From assembly GCF_041206865.1 (NCBI RefSeq), contig NZ_JBGEDP010000001.1, positions 2,294,001-2,358,000 on the forward strand: a stretch of DNA of 64,000 nucleotides. Reading direction: 5' to 3'. The translations under genes were made by a program, and so were the position numbers. Origin of the DNA: Mycobacterium sp. HUMS_12744610 (GTDB lineage Bacteria > Actinomycetota > Actinomycetes > Mycobacteriales > Mycobacteriaceae). The notes beneath the pieces were generated by a model. That model was not told the DNA's origin, did not search any database, and saw only the letters and a list, made by a program, of their open reading frames with translations. Positions 18,915 to 28,067 of this stretch are shown piece after piece. The number at the start of each line of letters is the position of its first letter. Positions within the stretch are counted from its first letter, which is position 1.

Positions 18915-21374
18915 TTACACGCGCCCGGCTTCTCCAACTGTCCGGCCGGCCTGCTCGGGCCGTGTTGCCCCGGTGCGGGTTCCGCGCTTGCGCGGCAGCA
19001 GCCAGAACCAGCCCAGCCCCGCCCACAGCGCGCCGAATAGCACCAGCATGTTCATGTCGAACGCCCACCAGCCCACGTAGTGGGTCCACATCTGGATGTT
19101 GGCGGCGAGCGCGTCGACCCGGCGCAGGTCGACGGTCGACGCCGACGCCGCGAAGCCCCACTGGGCGGGCACGAACCAGGAGATCTGGTCGTAACCCCAC
19201 GTGCCCACCAGCGGAACCAGCCCCCCGGCGAACAGCAGCGACGCCAGGACCACCGGCACCGCCAGCGCCAGGACCTCACGCGGGGACCCGGCCCGTGCGG
19301 ACAGCGCCAGGCCGACGATGGCCGACACGACAGCCGTGACGGCCACGCTCACGTAGAGCTCGAGGTCGGCGCTCCCGAGCAGGACGGCGCCACGCACGGG
19401 CCCGCCCTTGCCGGTCAGCACGATGACGGTCAGCACGGCCGTCAAGCCGGCCGCGGCGACGGCGAACACGACGACCTTGCCGGCCAGGTAGGCCGCCGGG
19501 GAGAGCCCGACGGAGCGCTCCCGTCGGTAGACGAGGCGCTCGGTGACCAGGTTGCCCAGGGTCAGCACGGTGCCGATCACCACGGCGGCGAAGTTCAGGG
19601 CGGCCAGGATCTCGACGGCCTCGTGCCGGTTGGGGCCGGACGGGTCGGCCCAGCCCAGCCCGGAGTCGCCGGGAATGAGCAGCATCAACGCCCCGAACAC
19701 CATCGGCAGCAGCGCCAGGACGACGACCTGGGTGCGGCCGGCGAGAAGCTGGCGAACCTGGCGGCGGATCACCAGACCGGTTTGCCGGGACAGGGTCAGA
19801 TCCGCGGGGGCCGGCCAGGGCGCGGCGATTTCCGGCCGCGCCGGCGGGGCCGACGCCTGCTGCCGCTCCCGGAACGCGCGGTGTGCGCCGTCGGGGTCGG
19901 CGCTGACCTGCGCGAGAATCCTGGAGAAATCGGCGGTGCCCAGCGCGGGTTCGGCCTGCAGCGGTGTGCCGACGTAGGCCGGCGTGCCGGCGCCGGTGAG
20001 TACGACGGCCTGGTCGCACATCGACACTTGGGTCAGGGAGGTCTGCGATGCCATCGCGACCACGACGGCACAGCCGAGGTCGGCCTGCCGCCGCAACACC
20101 GCCATCACCTGGTTTTCCTGTGCCGCGTCGAGGCCGGCGCCCACGCCGTCGACCACGAGCAAGGTTGGGCGGCTGAGGAGTTCGATCGCCAGCGACACGC
20201 ACCGGCGCAGCTCGGGCGGGAGTTTGGCCACCGGCGTCGCGCCGCGCGGTGTCAGCTCGAGTTCTTCCAGCACCTGTTCCACCACCCGGTCGCGCTGGGA
20301 GGGGGTGGTCTCGGGCGGAAGCCGCAGTTCGGCGGCGTACCGGAGCGACTGTGCGACGGTGAGTTTGCGGTGGAGCCGGTCGTCGCGCGGCACGATCCCG
20401 ATGCGGGTACGCATCGCCGCCGGCTCGGCGTGCACGTCGTGTCCGTCGACGGTGACCACGCCGGAGTCGAGTCGTTGCGTGCCCGCGAGCATGTCGAGCA
20501 GCGCGCTGTTGCGCGGCGCGGAGGGGCCGATGACCGCGGTGAGCGTGCCCGGACGCGCGGTGAACGAGACGTCGCTGATGACCTCGCGCCCGTCGACGGC
20601 GAGCCCCACCCGGTATGCGGCCACCCCGGTGGTGCGCGCCCCCGGCCGCAGCGGCAGCCGGTAGGTCCGGTCGGCTTCCTCGGAGCGGAACGAGGGCTGC
20701 TGGGCGCGCAGCCTGCGGGTCGCGTCGGTCATCCGTTTGATCAGGCCTCGGTTTTTCGGATGTTCGTCCCGGGGCGGTTCGGGCGGGGGGACCGGCCGCG
20801 GTTCGGGCGGCGCCGGCCGGGCGCCGGGTTGGGGCGGCCGGGCCGGCGGCTGCTGAGCCACCGGCATCCGCTGGGTGGGGCGTTGCGTCGGCGCCTGGGG
20901 GACCGGCCCGGGCTGCTCGCGCGGGACCGCGCCGGACGGCTGCGGCCGGGGACGCGACGGCGGCGGGACCTTCGGCCGCTGCTGCTGCGGCGGCGGGGCT
21001 GCCGGGCGCGGGGGCGGGCCGGACGGCCGGGCGGGCGCGCCGAGCTGGAAGACCAGCCGCGGACCCCGTTGCGGATCACCGATCGCGATCGCCTGCCCGT
21101 CGCGGATGTCGACCGTCGTCACGCGGGCCCCGTCGACGAACATGCCGTAGGGGCTCGTGTCGACGGCGACCCAGTGCCCGTCGGCGAAGCGCAGCACGAC
21201 GTCCGAACGGGCCGGGGGTGGGGCTGAACCGGCGTGGCTCGGGCGGTCGAGCGGGACGTCGCAGCCCCTGCCCTGCCCGACGATCACGTCGCGCCCCGGG
21301 GTGAAGACGTAGCGCATCGATCCGACCCACACCGTCAGCGGGGAGGCCGGGTAGGCCGGGGCGTCGGGCCGCAT
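18915..21374 (-). CDS. FHA/ABC-2 transporter-like protein with substituted catalytic motifs
   Basis: An 819-aa protein with the Rv1747 domain order: an N-terminal FHA-like domain (about 10-110), a Pro-rich linker (115-220), an ABCG-type nucleotide-binding domain (about 245-490) and an ABC-2 membrane domain with about six helices (540-800). The reading frame is intact but the key motifs are not. Walker A reads GPSAPRNS (Lys replaced by Asn), the signature is LPPEL instead of LSGGQ, Walker B ends VVDGVG without the catalytic Glu, and the switch His is lost (MASQTS). The FHA part has SPYGMFVDG in place of SRNGT. It is probably not an active ATPase. ATG 21374 has AAAGG 8 bases upstream; GTG 21383 is an alternative. 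Confidence 0.85.
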   Translation of the reverse strand: MRPDAPAYPASPLTVWVGSMRYVFTPGRDVIVGQGRGCDVPLDRPSHAGSAPPPARSDVVLRFADGHWVAVDTSPYGMFVDGARVTTVDIRDGQAIAIGDPQRGPRLVFQLGAPARPSGPPPRPAAPPPQQQRPKVPPPSRPRPQPSGAVPREQPGPVPQAPTQRPTQRMPVAQQPPARPPQPGARPAPPEPRPVPPPEPPRDEHPKNRGLIKRMTDATRRLRAQQPSFRSEEADRTYRLPLRPGARTTGVAAYRVGLAVDGREVISDVSFTARPGTLTAVIGPSAPRNSALLDMLAGTQRLDSGVVTVDGHDVHAEPAAMRTRIGIVPRDDRLHRKLTVAQSLRYAAELRLPPETTPSQRDRVVEQVLEELELTPRGATPVAKLPPELRRCVSLAIELLSRPTLLVVDGVGAGLDAAQENQVMAVLRRQADLGCAVVVAMASQTSLTQVSMCDQAVVLTGAGTPAYVGTPLQAEPALGTADFSRILAQVSADPDGAHRAFRERQQASAPPARPEIAAPWPAPADLTLSRQTGLVIRRQVRQLLAGRTQVVVLALLPMVFGALMLLIPGDSGLGWADPSGPNRHEAVEILAALNFAAVVIGTVLTLGNLVTERLVYRRERSVGLSPAAYLAGKVVVFAVAAAGLTAVLTVIVLTGKGGPVRGAVLLGSADLELYVSVAVTAVVSAIVGLALSARAGSPREVLALAVPVVLASLLFAGGLVPLVGTWGYDQISWFVPAQWGFAASASTVDLRRVDALAANIQMWTHYVGWWAFDMNMLVLFGALWAGLGWFWLLPRKRGTRTGATRPEQAGRTVGEAGRV

Positions 21375-21501
21375 CGCCGTCACCTTTCGTCGCCGATCAG
21401 ACCGGATCGCGCGGTAAACGAATCCGGGCTGTGCCTAAGTGTCTACCCGTGCCTAAGTGTCTACCCGTGCGCGGTCGTCGATCCAGCGGGATGGGCGCCG
21501 G

Positions 21502-22005
21502 TCACTGGGAGCCGCGGCGGCGTGGGGCCGCGGCCTCGTCGAGCAGCCGGCGTAGCACGCCCACCGCTTCCGCCAGTACCTGGCGCTCGGCCGGGTCGAG
21601 CTGACCCAGTTGCGGTTCGATCGCGGCGGCGCGGTCGGCGCGGACCGCGTTCAGCGTCCACCGGCCCGCGGGCGTGATCTGGATCCGGACGGCGCGGGCG
21701 TCGCCGGGGTCGACCGTCCGGGTGACCAGGCCGGCCTCCTCCAGGCGTCGTACCTGGGTGGTCATCGTCGGCTGCGAGCAGTGGTCGACGGCCGCCAGGT
21801 CGCCGATGCGGGCTTCGCCGTGCGCCTCGATGGTGGCGAGCAGCCTGGCCTGCGCCGCGGGCAACGGCATTCGGATGCGCTGGGTGGCCAGGCGGTTGAG
21901 GCGGGCGACCACCGCGAGCAGGTCCGCCCCGAGGCTCGGTCGCGGCTCGGGAGTTGCGGCGCCTGCCACTCCGTTGACTCCGTTGTGGTCGGCGGATGCG
22001 TTCAT
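21502..22005 (-). CDS. MarR-family transcriptional regulator (Rv2327-like)
   Basis: A 167-aa winged-helix regulator. The DNA-binding region is visible as [20 protein letters not shown] followed by the wing [20 protein letters not shown], and the C-terminal helices form the dimer interface. Start ATG 22005 (MNASADHNG) has GGAGGA just upstream. It is divergent from the ABC/ECF gene at 22124, which it may control along with itself. The ligand is unknown. Confidence 0.9.
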   Translation of the reverse strand: MNASADHNGVNGVAGAATPEPRPSLGADLLAVVARLNRLATQRIRMPLPAAQARLLATIEAHGEARIGDLAAVDHCSQPTMTTQVRRLEEAGLVTRTVDPGDARAVRIQITPAGRWTLNAVRADRAAAIEPQLGQLDPAERQVLAEAVGVLRRLLDEAAAPRRRGSQ

Positions 22006-22017
22006 TCCTCCATGGTT

Positions 22018-22034
22018 GCATAGCTCCCCTAAGC
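22018..22034. promoter_or_regulatory. Weak MarR operator candidate
   Basis: GCATAGCTCCCCTAAGC, with ends GCATA and TAAGC almost inverted (4 of 5), lies 13 bases from the marR start in the 118-bp divergent gap. It is suggestive only. Confidence 0.25.
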
Positions 22035-22123
22035 GAGCCGCTGGTTCGACGGCGGGCCGCAAATCCGCAGCTGGCCCGGTGTTCTGCCGGGCCTCGGGCC
22101 CGCGGCCTGGCAGAATCGATCAA

Positions 22124-24163
22124 GTGACCGGCCCCAGACCCCTGCGCGCGCGTCATCGCGGTGGACCGCTGCAGCCGGTGGAGTTGGCGCAGGCGTCGGT
22201 GATGGGGGCGCTGTGTGCGGTCATCGCGATCATCTCCGTCGTCGTCCCGTTCGCCGCCGGCGTGGCCTTGCTGGGCACTGTGCCGACGGGGCTGCTGGCC
22301 TACCGGTACCGGATGCGCGTGTTGCTCGCCGCGACGGTCGCCGCCGGGATGATCGCCTTCCTCATCGCCGGCCTGGGCGGGTTGATGACGGTCCTGCACG
22401 GCGTGTACATCGGCGGCCTGACCGGGTTCGTCAAGCGCCGACGGCGGGGCACGCCGACGGTGATCGTCCTGTCGCTGGTCGCGGGGCTGGTGTTCGGCGC
22501 CGTGACGCTCGCCGCGCTGGCCGTCATGACCCGGCTGCGGCACCTGATCTTCGAGGTCATGACCGCGAACATCGACGGGGTCGCCGCGTTTTTGACCCGG
22601 ATCCACCTGCAGCAAGCCGGCGCCGACGTCAAACGGCATTTCGCCGACGGCCTGCACTACTGGCCGTGGATCCTGCTGGGCTACTACACCGTGGGCATCA
22701 CGATCGTGTCGCTGATCGGCTGGTGGGCGCTGTCGCGGCTGCTGCAGCGGATGCGCGAACTGCCCGACGTGCACAAGCTGGACGCCTGGGACGGCGAAGC
22801 GGTCCCGATCGGCCCGGTGCCGGTCCGGTTGGACAGGGTGCGCTTCCGCTACCCGCACGCCGCCCAGGACGCGTTGCGCGAGATCAGCCTGGACCTGCGC
22901 GTCGGCGAACACGTGGCGATCACCGGCGCCAACGGCTCCGGGAAGACCACGCTGATGCTGATCCTGGCGGGCCGGGAGCCCACGTCGGGCACCGTGCGGC
23001 GCCCCGGCGCGGTCGGCCTGGGCAAGGTGGGCGGCACGGCCGTGGTGCTCCAGCATCCCGAAAGCCAGGTCCTGGGCACCCGGGTTGCCGACGACGTGGT
23101 GTGGGGCCTGCCGCCGAGCACCGAGATCGACGTGAACCGGCTGCTGGGCGAGGTGGGCCTGGACGGGCTCGCCGACCGCGACACCGGAAGCCTGTCGGGG
23201 GGCGAGCTGCAGCGCCTTGCGCTGGCCGCGGCGCTGGCCCGGGAGCCGTCGCTGCTGATCGCCGACGAGGTGACCACCATGGTCGACCAGGAGGGCCGGG
23301 AGGCCCTGCTCGGCGTGCTGTCGGGCCTCACCGAACGACACCGGACCGCGCTGGTGCACATCACCCACTACAACGTCGAGGCCGAGTCGGCCGACCGCGC
23401 GATCAACCTCAGCGATTCGCCGGACAACGCCGACATGGTCGAGTCCGCACCCACGCCGCTGCCGTCCGCGCCGGTGGCGCACCTCTCCTCCGCGCCGGCG
23501 ATCGAGCTCCTCGGGGTCGGCCACGAATACGCCAGTGGCACACCGTGGGCCAAACCCGCGCTGCGCGACATCAGCTTCGTGGTGGAGCAGGGCGACGGGC
23601 TGCTGATCCACGGCGGCAACGGGTCCGGCAAGTCGACGCTGGCCTGGATCATGGCGGGGCTGACGATTCCCACCACCGGCGCCTGCCTCCTCGACGGCCG
23701 GCCCACCCACGAGCAGGTCGGCGCGGTGGCGCTGTCGTTCCAGGCGGCCCGGCTGCAGCTGATGCGCAGCCGCGTCGACCGGGAAGTGGCCTCGGCCGCG
23801 GGTTTCTCGCACCGCGACCGGGACCGCGTCGCCGCGGCGCTGGGCGCCGTCGGGCTGGACCCCGCGCTCGCCACACGCCGCATCGACCAGCTCAGCGGCG
23901 GTCAGATGCGCCGAGTGGTGCTGGCCGGGCTGCTGGCGTGTTCGCCGCGGGCATTGATCCTCGACGAGCCGCTGGCGGGGCTGGACGCCTCCGCCCAGCG
24001 AGGCCTGCTGCGACTGCTCGAAGACCTGCGCCGCGAGCAGGGCCTCACGGTGGTGGTCATCTCCCACGACTTCGTCGGCCTGGAGGCCGTGTGCCCACGC
24101 ACCCTGCATCTGCAGAACGGCAGGCTCCAGTCGGTCCCGGCCGCGGCCGGGGGCGTGGCATGA
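22124..24163 (+). CDS. ECF-type ABC transporter: membrane domain fused to two ATPase domains (Rv2326c-like)
   Basis: A 679-aa fusion. Residues 25-200 hold about five hydrophobic helices that look like a substrate-binding S-like component. Two complete nucleotide-binding domains follow. The first has [17 protein letters not shown] and LLIADEVT (about 265-420); the second has [17 protein letters not shown] and ALILDEP (about 465-660). Unlike the FHA-ABC neighbour, all catalytic residues are present. With EcfT, whose start overlaps its stop (ATGA at 24160), it should import a vitamin or metal; the substrate is unknown. GTG 22124 was chosen because upstream codons overlap the divergent marR region. 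Confidence 0.88.
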   Translation: MTGPRPLRARHRGGPLQPVELAQASVMGALCAVIAIISVVVPFAAGVALLGTVPTGLLAYRYRMRVLLAATVAAGMIAFLIAGLGGLMTVLHGVYIGGLTGFVKRRRRGTPTVIVLSLVAGLVFGAVTLAALAVMTRLRHLIFEVMTANIDGVAAFLTRIHLQQAGADVKRHFADGLHYWPWILLGYYTVGITIVSLIGWWALSRLLQRMRELPDVHKLDAWDGEAVPIGPVPVRLDRVRFRYPHAAQDALREISLDLRVGEHVAITGANGSGKTTLMLILAGREPTSGTVRRPGAVGLGKVGGTAVVLQHPESQVLGTRVADDVVWGLPPSTEIDVNRLLGEVGLDGLADRDTGSLSGGELQRLALAAALAREPSLLIADEVTTMVDQEGREALLGVLSGLTERHRTALVHITHYNVEAESADRAINLSDSPDNADMVESAPTPLPSAPVAHLSSAPAIELLGVGHEYASGTPWAKPALRDISFVVEQGDGLLIHGGNGSGKSTLAWIMAGLTIPTTGACLLDGRPTHEQVGAVALSFQAARLQLMRSRVDREVASAAGFSHRDRDRVAAALGAVGLDPALATRRIDQLSGGQMRRVVLAGLLACSPRALILDEPLAGLDASAQRGLLRLLEDLRREQGLTVVVISHDFVGLEAVCPRTLHLQNGRLQSVPAAAGGVA

Positions 24164-25011
24164 CGGCGGCCGCGGGCCCCGAGCACGGCACGACCCGGCA
24201 CCCGCCGCGGCCGGTGGTGCTGCTCGTCCCGGTGCCCGGGACGTCGACCATCCACGAACTGTGGGCCGGTACAAAACTGCTCGTGGTCTTCGGAATCTCG
24301 ATGCTGCTGACTTTCTACCCGGGCTGGGTGGCGATCGGCGCGGTGGCCGCGCTGGTGGCGACCGCGATGCGGATCGCGCGCATTCCGCGCGGGGTGTTGC
24401 CGTCGGTTCCGCGCTGGCTGTGGGTCATCGTTGCGCTGGGCGGCATCACAGCCGCGCTGGGCGGGGGCAGCCCGGTGATCGCCGTGGGTGGCCTGCACCT
24501 GGCCCTCGGCGGGTTCCTGCAGTTTCTACGGATCACCGCGCTGTCGGTGGTGCTGCTCGCGCTGGGCGCGATGGTGTCCTGGACCACCAACGTCGCCGAG
24601 ATCGGCCCCGCCATGGCGGTTTTGGGCCGCCCGCTGCGGCCGTTGCGGATACCGGTCGACGAGTGGGCGGTGGCGCTGGCGCTCGCGCTGCGCGCCTTCC
24701 CGATGCTGATCGACGAGTTCCAGGTGCTTCACGCGGCCCGCCGGCTGCGGCCCAGACGGGTACCGCACGGCCGCAGGGCGCGGCTGCGCCGCAACGCGCT
24801 GGAGGTGATCGACCTGCTCGCCGCGGCCATCACCGTGACGCTTCGGCGCGGCGACGAGATGGGGGACGCGATCACCGCCCGCGGCGGCACCGGCCAGCTC
24901 TCCGCCAACCCGGCGCGGCCGAAGATGACCGACTGGGTGACCCTGGCGATCACCACCGCTGTGTGCGGCGCGGCGGTGTGGGTGGAGACCGCGTTCCACT
25001 TGGCGCGTTAG
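24160..25011 (+). CDS. ECF transporter transmembrane component EcfT (Rv2325c-like)
   Basis: A 283-aa membrane protein with about five helices and the CbiQ/EcfT coupling helices in the C-terminal half: [11 protein letters not shown], then [11 protein letters not shown] and [18 protein letters not shown], where the Ala-Arg-Gly motifs contact the ATPases. Its ATG overlaps the upstream TGA, so the two are made together. It transmits ATP-driven movement to the substrate-binding part. Confidence 0.9.
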   Translation: MTAAAGPEHGTTRHPPRPVVLLVPVPGTSTIHELWAGTKLLVVFGISMLLTFYPGWVAIGAVAALVATAMRIARIPRGVLPSVPRWLWVIVALGGITAALGGGSPVIAVGGLHLALGGFLQFLRITALSVVLLALGAMVSWTTNVAEIGPAMAVLGRPLRPLRIPVDEWAVALALALRAFPMLIDEFQVLHAARRLRPRRVPHGRRARLRRNALEVIDLLAAAITVTLRRGDEMGDAITARGGTGQLSANPARPKMTDWVTLAITTAVCGAAVWVETAFHLAR

Positions 25012-25060
25012 AAAGCCGTGGGCGCTGCGGCGACCGACGGCCGTCGCGTAGCTTGGGCAC

Positions 25061-25513
25061 GTGTCCGACGCGCACCGCAACCGCCGCATCGCGGCTTCCC
25101 CGCAGGAAATCTGGGACGTCCTGGCCGATTTCGGCGCGATCAGTTCGTGGGCCGGCAACGTCGACCACTCCTGCATCCTGTTCTCCGGTCCCGGCGGCGC
25201 GGCCGTCGGCACCGCGCGTCGGGTCCAGGTCAACCGCGACGCCCTCGTCGAGCGCATCACCGAGTTCGACCCGCCGCATGTCCTCGGCTACGACATCGAA
25301 GGCCTGCCCGCCCGCCTGGGCAGGGTGGCCAACCGCTGGACGCTGGCGCCTGCCGGCATCGGCCCGACGCTGGTGCGCCTGACCGGCACCGCCGAGATCG
25401 GGCCGCGCGCAGCGCACCGGCTGGCCGAACGCGTCGTGTGCCGCGTCCTGGCGCGGCAGTCCGCGGTGATGCTTGCCGGGCTCGCGAACCGATTGGAGAA
25501 GGCCCGTGTCTGA
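25061..25513 (+). CDS. SRPBCC (polyketide cyclase/START-like) family protein
   Basis: A 150-aa single-domain protein beginning RRIAASPQEIWDVLADFGAI, the typical SRPBCC start with a helix-grip fold that binds hydrophobic ligands. GTG 25061 is the start. Its last codons overlap the sulfatase start (25506) by 8 bases, which indicates co-translation. The ligand is unknown; the pairing hints at a hydrophobic or sterol-like sulfate ester handled by both proteins. Confidence 0.8.
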   Translation: MSDAHRNRRIAASPQEIWDVLADFGAISSWAGNVDHSCILFSGPGGAAVGTARRVQVNRDALVERITEFDPPHVLGYDIEGLPARLGRVANRWTLAPAGIGPTLVRLTGTAEIGPRAAHRLAERVVCRVLARQSAVMLAGLANRLEKARV

Positions 25514-27311
25514 TCGCCCCGACGTGGTCGTGGTCATGACCGACGAGGAGCGTGCGGTGCCGCCGTACGAGGCGCCCGACGTGCTTGCCTGGCGCGACCG
25601 GGTGCTCACCGGCCGTAAGTGGTTCGACGACCACGGGGTCAGCTTCGCCCGGCACTACACCGGCTCGCTGGCCTGCGTGCCCAGCCGGCCCACGATCTTC
25701 ACCGGGCACTATCCCGACCTGCACGGCGTCACCCAGACCGACGGCATCGGCAAGACCGCCGACGACACCCGGATGCGCTGGCTGCGCCGCGGCGAGGTGC
25801 CCACCCTGGGCAACTGGTTCCGCGCCGCGGGCTACGACACCCACTACGACGGCAAGTGGCACATCTCCCACGCCGACCTCACCGATCCGGCGACGGGTCG
25901 CACCCTGGCGACCAACGACGACGACGGCGTCGTCGACCGCGCCGCCGTGCGGCGCTACCTCGACGCTGATCCGCTGGGGCCCTACGGCTTCTCCGGGTGG
26001 GTCGGCCCCGAGCCGCATGGGGCCGCGCTGGCCAATGCCGGAGTGCGCCGCGACCAGCTGATCGCCGACCGGGTCGTCGCCTGGCTCACCGACCGTTACG
26101 CCCGCCGCCGCGCCGGGGACGCGGCGGCGCTGCGCCCGTTCCTGCTGGTCGCCAGCTTCGTCAACCCGCACGACATCGTGCTGTTCCCGCTGTGGGCGCG
26201 CCGCAGCCCGATCACGCCGTCGCCGCTGGACCCGCCACCGGTGCCGCCCGCGCCGACGGCCGGCGAGAACCTGTGGACCAAGCCGGCCGCGCAGATCGCC
26301 TTCCGCGAGGCGTACTACTCCGGCTACGGCCCGGCACCCGCGATCAACCGGACCTATGACCGCAACGCCCAGCGCTACCGCGACCTGTACTACCGGCTGC
26401 ACGCCGAGGTCGACGCGCCGATCGACCGCGTCCGGCGGGCCGTCGCCGACAACGGCTCGGCCGAGGCGGTGCTGGTGCGCACTGCCGACCACGGCGACCT
26501 GCTCGGCGCGCACGGCGGCCTGCACCAGAAGTGGTTCAACCTCTACGACGAGGCCACCCGGGTCCCCTTCGTGATCGCCCGCGTCGGGGAGCGGTCCACG
26601 GGCCCGCGGGTCGTGACGGCTCCGACGTCGCACGTCGATTTGGTCCCGACGCTGCTGTCGGCCGCCGGGGTCGACGTCGCGGCGGTCGCCGCCACGCTGG
26701 CCGAGTCGTTCTCGGAGGTCCACGAGCTGCCGGGCCGCGACCTGATGCCCGTCGTCGACGGCGCGCCGGCCGACGACACCCGCGCGGTCTACCTGATGAC
26801 CCGCGACAACATGCTCGAGGGCGACACCGTCGCCTCGGGCCTGGGGCGCCGCCTCAAGCAGACCGTCAATCCGCCCGCGCCGCTGCGCATCCGGGTCCCG
26901 GCTCACACCGCGTCCAACTTCGAGGGCCTGGTCGTGCGCGTCGACGACGTGCCGGGCGGCGAAGGCCACCTGTGGAAGCTGGTCCGCACGTTCGACGACC
27001 CCGGCACCTGGACCGAGCCCGGCGTGCGACACCTGGCCGCCAACGGGCTCGGCGGCGACACCTACCGCACGTCGCCACTCGACGACCAGTGGGAGCTCTA
27101 CGACCTGACTGCCGACCCCGTCGAAGCCGACAACCGGTGGACCGATCCCGGCCTGGACGAGCTGCGCGGGCACCTGCGCGCGCGGCTCAAGGACGCCCGC
27201 GCCGGCTCGGTGCCGGAGCGAAACCACCCGTGGCCCTACGCGTCGCGCCGGCCGCCGGGCCCGGCGCCGTCGGTGCTGGCGCGTGTGGTGCGCGGACTGT
27301 CGCAGCGCTGA
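25506..27311 (+). CDS. Type I sulfatase
   Basis: A 601-aa alkaline-phosphatase-fold sulfatase. The metal site starts with VVVMTDEERA, and CVPSRPTIFTG at about residues 57-67 is the C-x-P-S-R motif whose Cys is turned to formylglycine. Later metal ligands are visible in TADHGDLLGAHG. It should hydrolyse a sulfate ester. No signal peptide is seen, so it is probably cytoplasmic. GTG 25506 lies within the SRPBCC gene end. It is convergent with the gene at 27340, 28 bp apart. Confidence 0.88.
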   Translation: MSDRPDVVVVMTDEERAVPPYEAPDVLAWRDRVLTGRKWFDDHGVSFARHYTGSLACVPSRPTIFTGHYPDLHGVTQTDGIGKTADDTRMRWLRRGEVPTLGNWFRAAGYDTHYDGKWHISHADLTDPATGRTLATNDDDGVVDRAAVRRYLDADPLGPYGFSGWVGPEPHGAALANAGVRRDQLIADRVVAWLTDRYARRRAGDAAALRPFLLVASFVNPHDIVLFPLWARRSPITPSPLDPPPVPPAPTAGENLWTKPAAQIAFREAYYSGYGPAPAINRTYDRNAQRYRDLYYRLHAEVDAPIDRVRRAVADNGSAEAVLVRTADHGDLLGAHGGLHQKWFNLYDEATRVPFVIARVGERSTGPRVVTAPTSHVDLVPTLLSAAGVDVAAVAATLAESFSEVHELPGRDLMPVVDGAPADDTRAVYLMTRDNMLEGDTVASGLGRRLKQTVNPPAPLRIRVPAHTASNFEGLVVRVDDVPGGEGHLWKLVRTFDDPGTWTEPGVRHLAANGLGGDTYRTSPLDDQWELYDLTADPVEADNRWTDPGLDELRGHLRARLKDARAGSVPERNHPWPYASRRPPGPAPSVLARVVRGLSQR

Positions 27312-27339
27312 GCACGGTCACAGCCACCCGGGTGGCTTG

Positions 27340-28041
27340 TCAGAGCATGGAATGGACCATCATTCCGGCGTCGCTGACGGCCTGGAGCGACCCGCCGCCG
27401 ACCTGCCTGAAGTCGACGAAGGCCGAAAGATGGTTCGAGGTGTTCAGTAACTCCTCGAAGACGCCCAGGATGGGGATCGTGCCCTGCTGAGTCGATATGT
27501 CGGCGCTGTAGGGGATGGAGGCTTGCTGCTGGAATTTGGCGCTCTGCAGCGTCTTCGTCTCGGGCCCGCTCATGTCCGTCACGTTGGTCAAACCGGTTGA
27601 TGCCGTGCCGGTCAGCCGGTTGATGTCGCCCTGCAGCACGGCCACGACGTCGGTCCCGTCGGCCGGCTTGACCGTTACCTGCATCCGCGAGGTGTTGTCG
27701 GAGTCGTAAAGCGTCACAGAATTCGAGGTGCGCTCGGCGAGTGACCAGTCCGGTGCGAGGGTGATCGAGATGCCGTCCGCGATGACGATCGGGTCGGCCG
27801 CGGTGAGCGCGACCCCCACCTTCTGCGCGTCGGCGTGGCTGCTGGGCAGCATCGGAGGCGGTTTGGGCCGGTTGGTGTTGCCGGAGAAGACGATCGCGGC
27901 CGTCACGGCGGCGGCGATCACGATGATCACGCCGATGACGGTGGCGATGACGGCCGGGCGCAGGCGGTGCCCGACCCGTCCGCGGCGGCCCGGGAAATGA
28001 ACTGGTGCCGGCGTATGCGGGGGCGGTGGCGTCGATGACAT
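27340..28041 (-). CDS. Membrane-anchored hypothetical protein
   Basis: A 233-aa protein: a Pro-rich cytoplasmic start (SSTPPPPHTPAP), a basic cluster, one membrane helix at about residues 31-53 (VIATVIGVIIVIAAAVTAAI) and an extracytoplasmic domain of about 175 residues. The frame runs further upstream, but ATG 28041 fits best because the next gene ends at 28068. It is probably co-transcribed with the zinc-ribbon membrane protein, 26 bp away. Similar single-helix proteins occur in mycobacteria; the function is unknown. Confidence 0.75.
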   Translation of the reverse strand: MSSTPPPPHTPAPVHFPGRRGRVGHRLRPAVIATVIGVIIVIAAAVTAAIVFSGNTNRPKPPPMLPSSHADAQKVGVALTAADPIVIADGISITLAPDWSLAERTSNSVTLYDSDNTSRMQVTVKPADGTDVVAVLQGDINRLTGTASTGLTNVTDMSGPETKTLQSAKFQQQASIPYSADISTQQGTIPILGVFEELLNTSNHLSAFVDFRQVGGGSLQAVSDAGMMVHSML

Positions 28042-28067
28042 TCGTGACTCCTGACTGGCTGTGGTCT

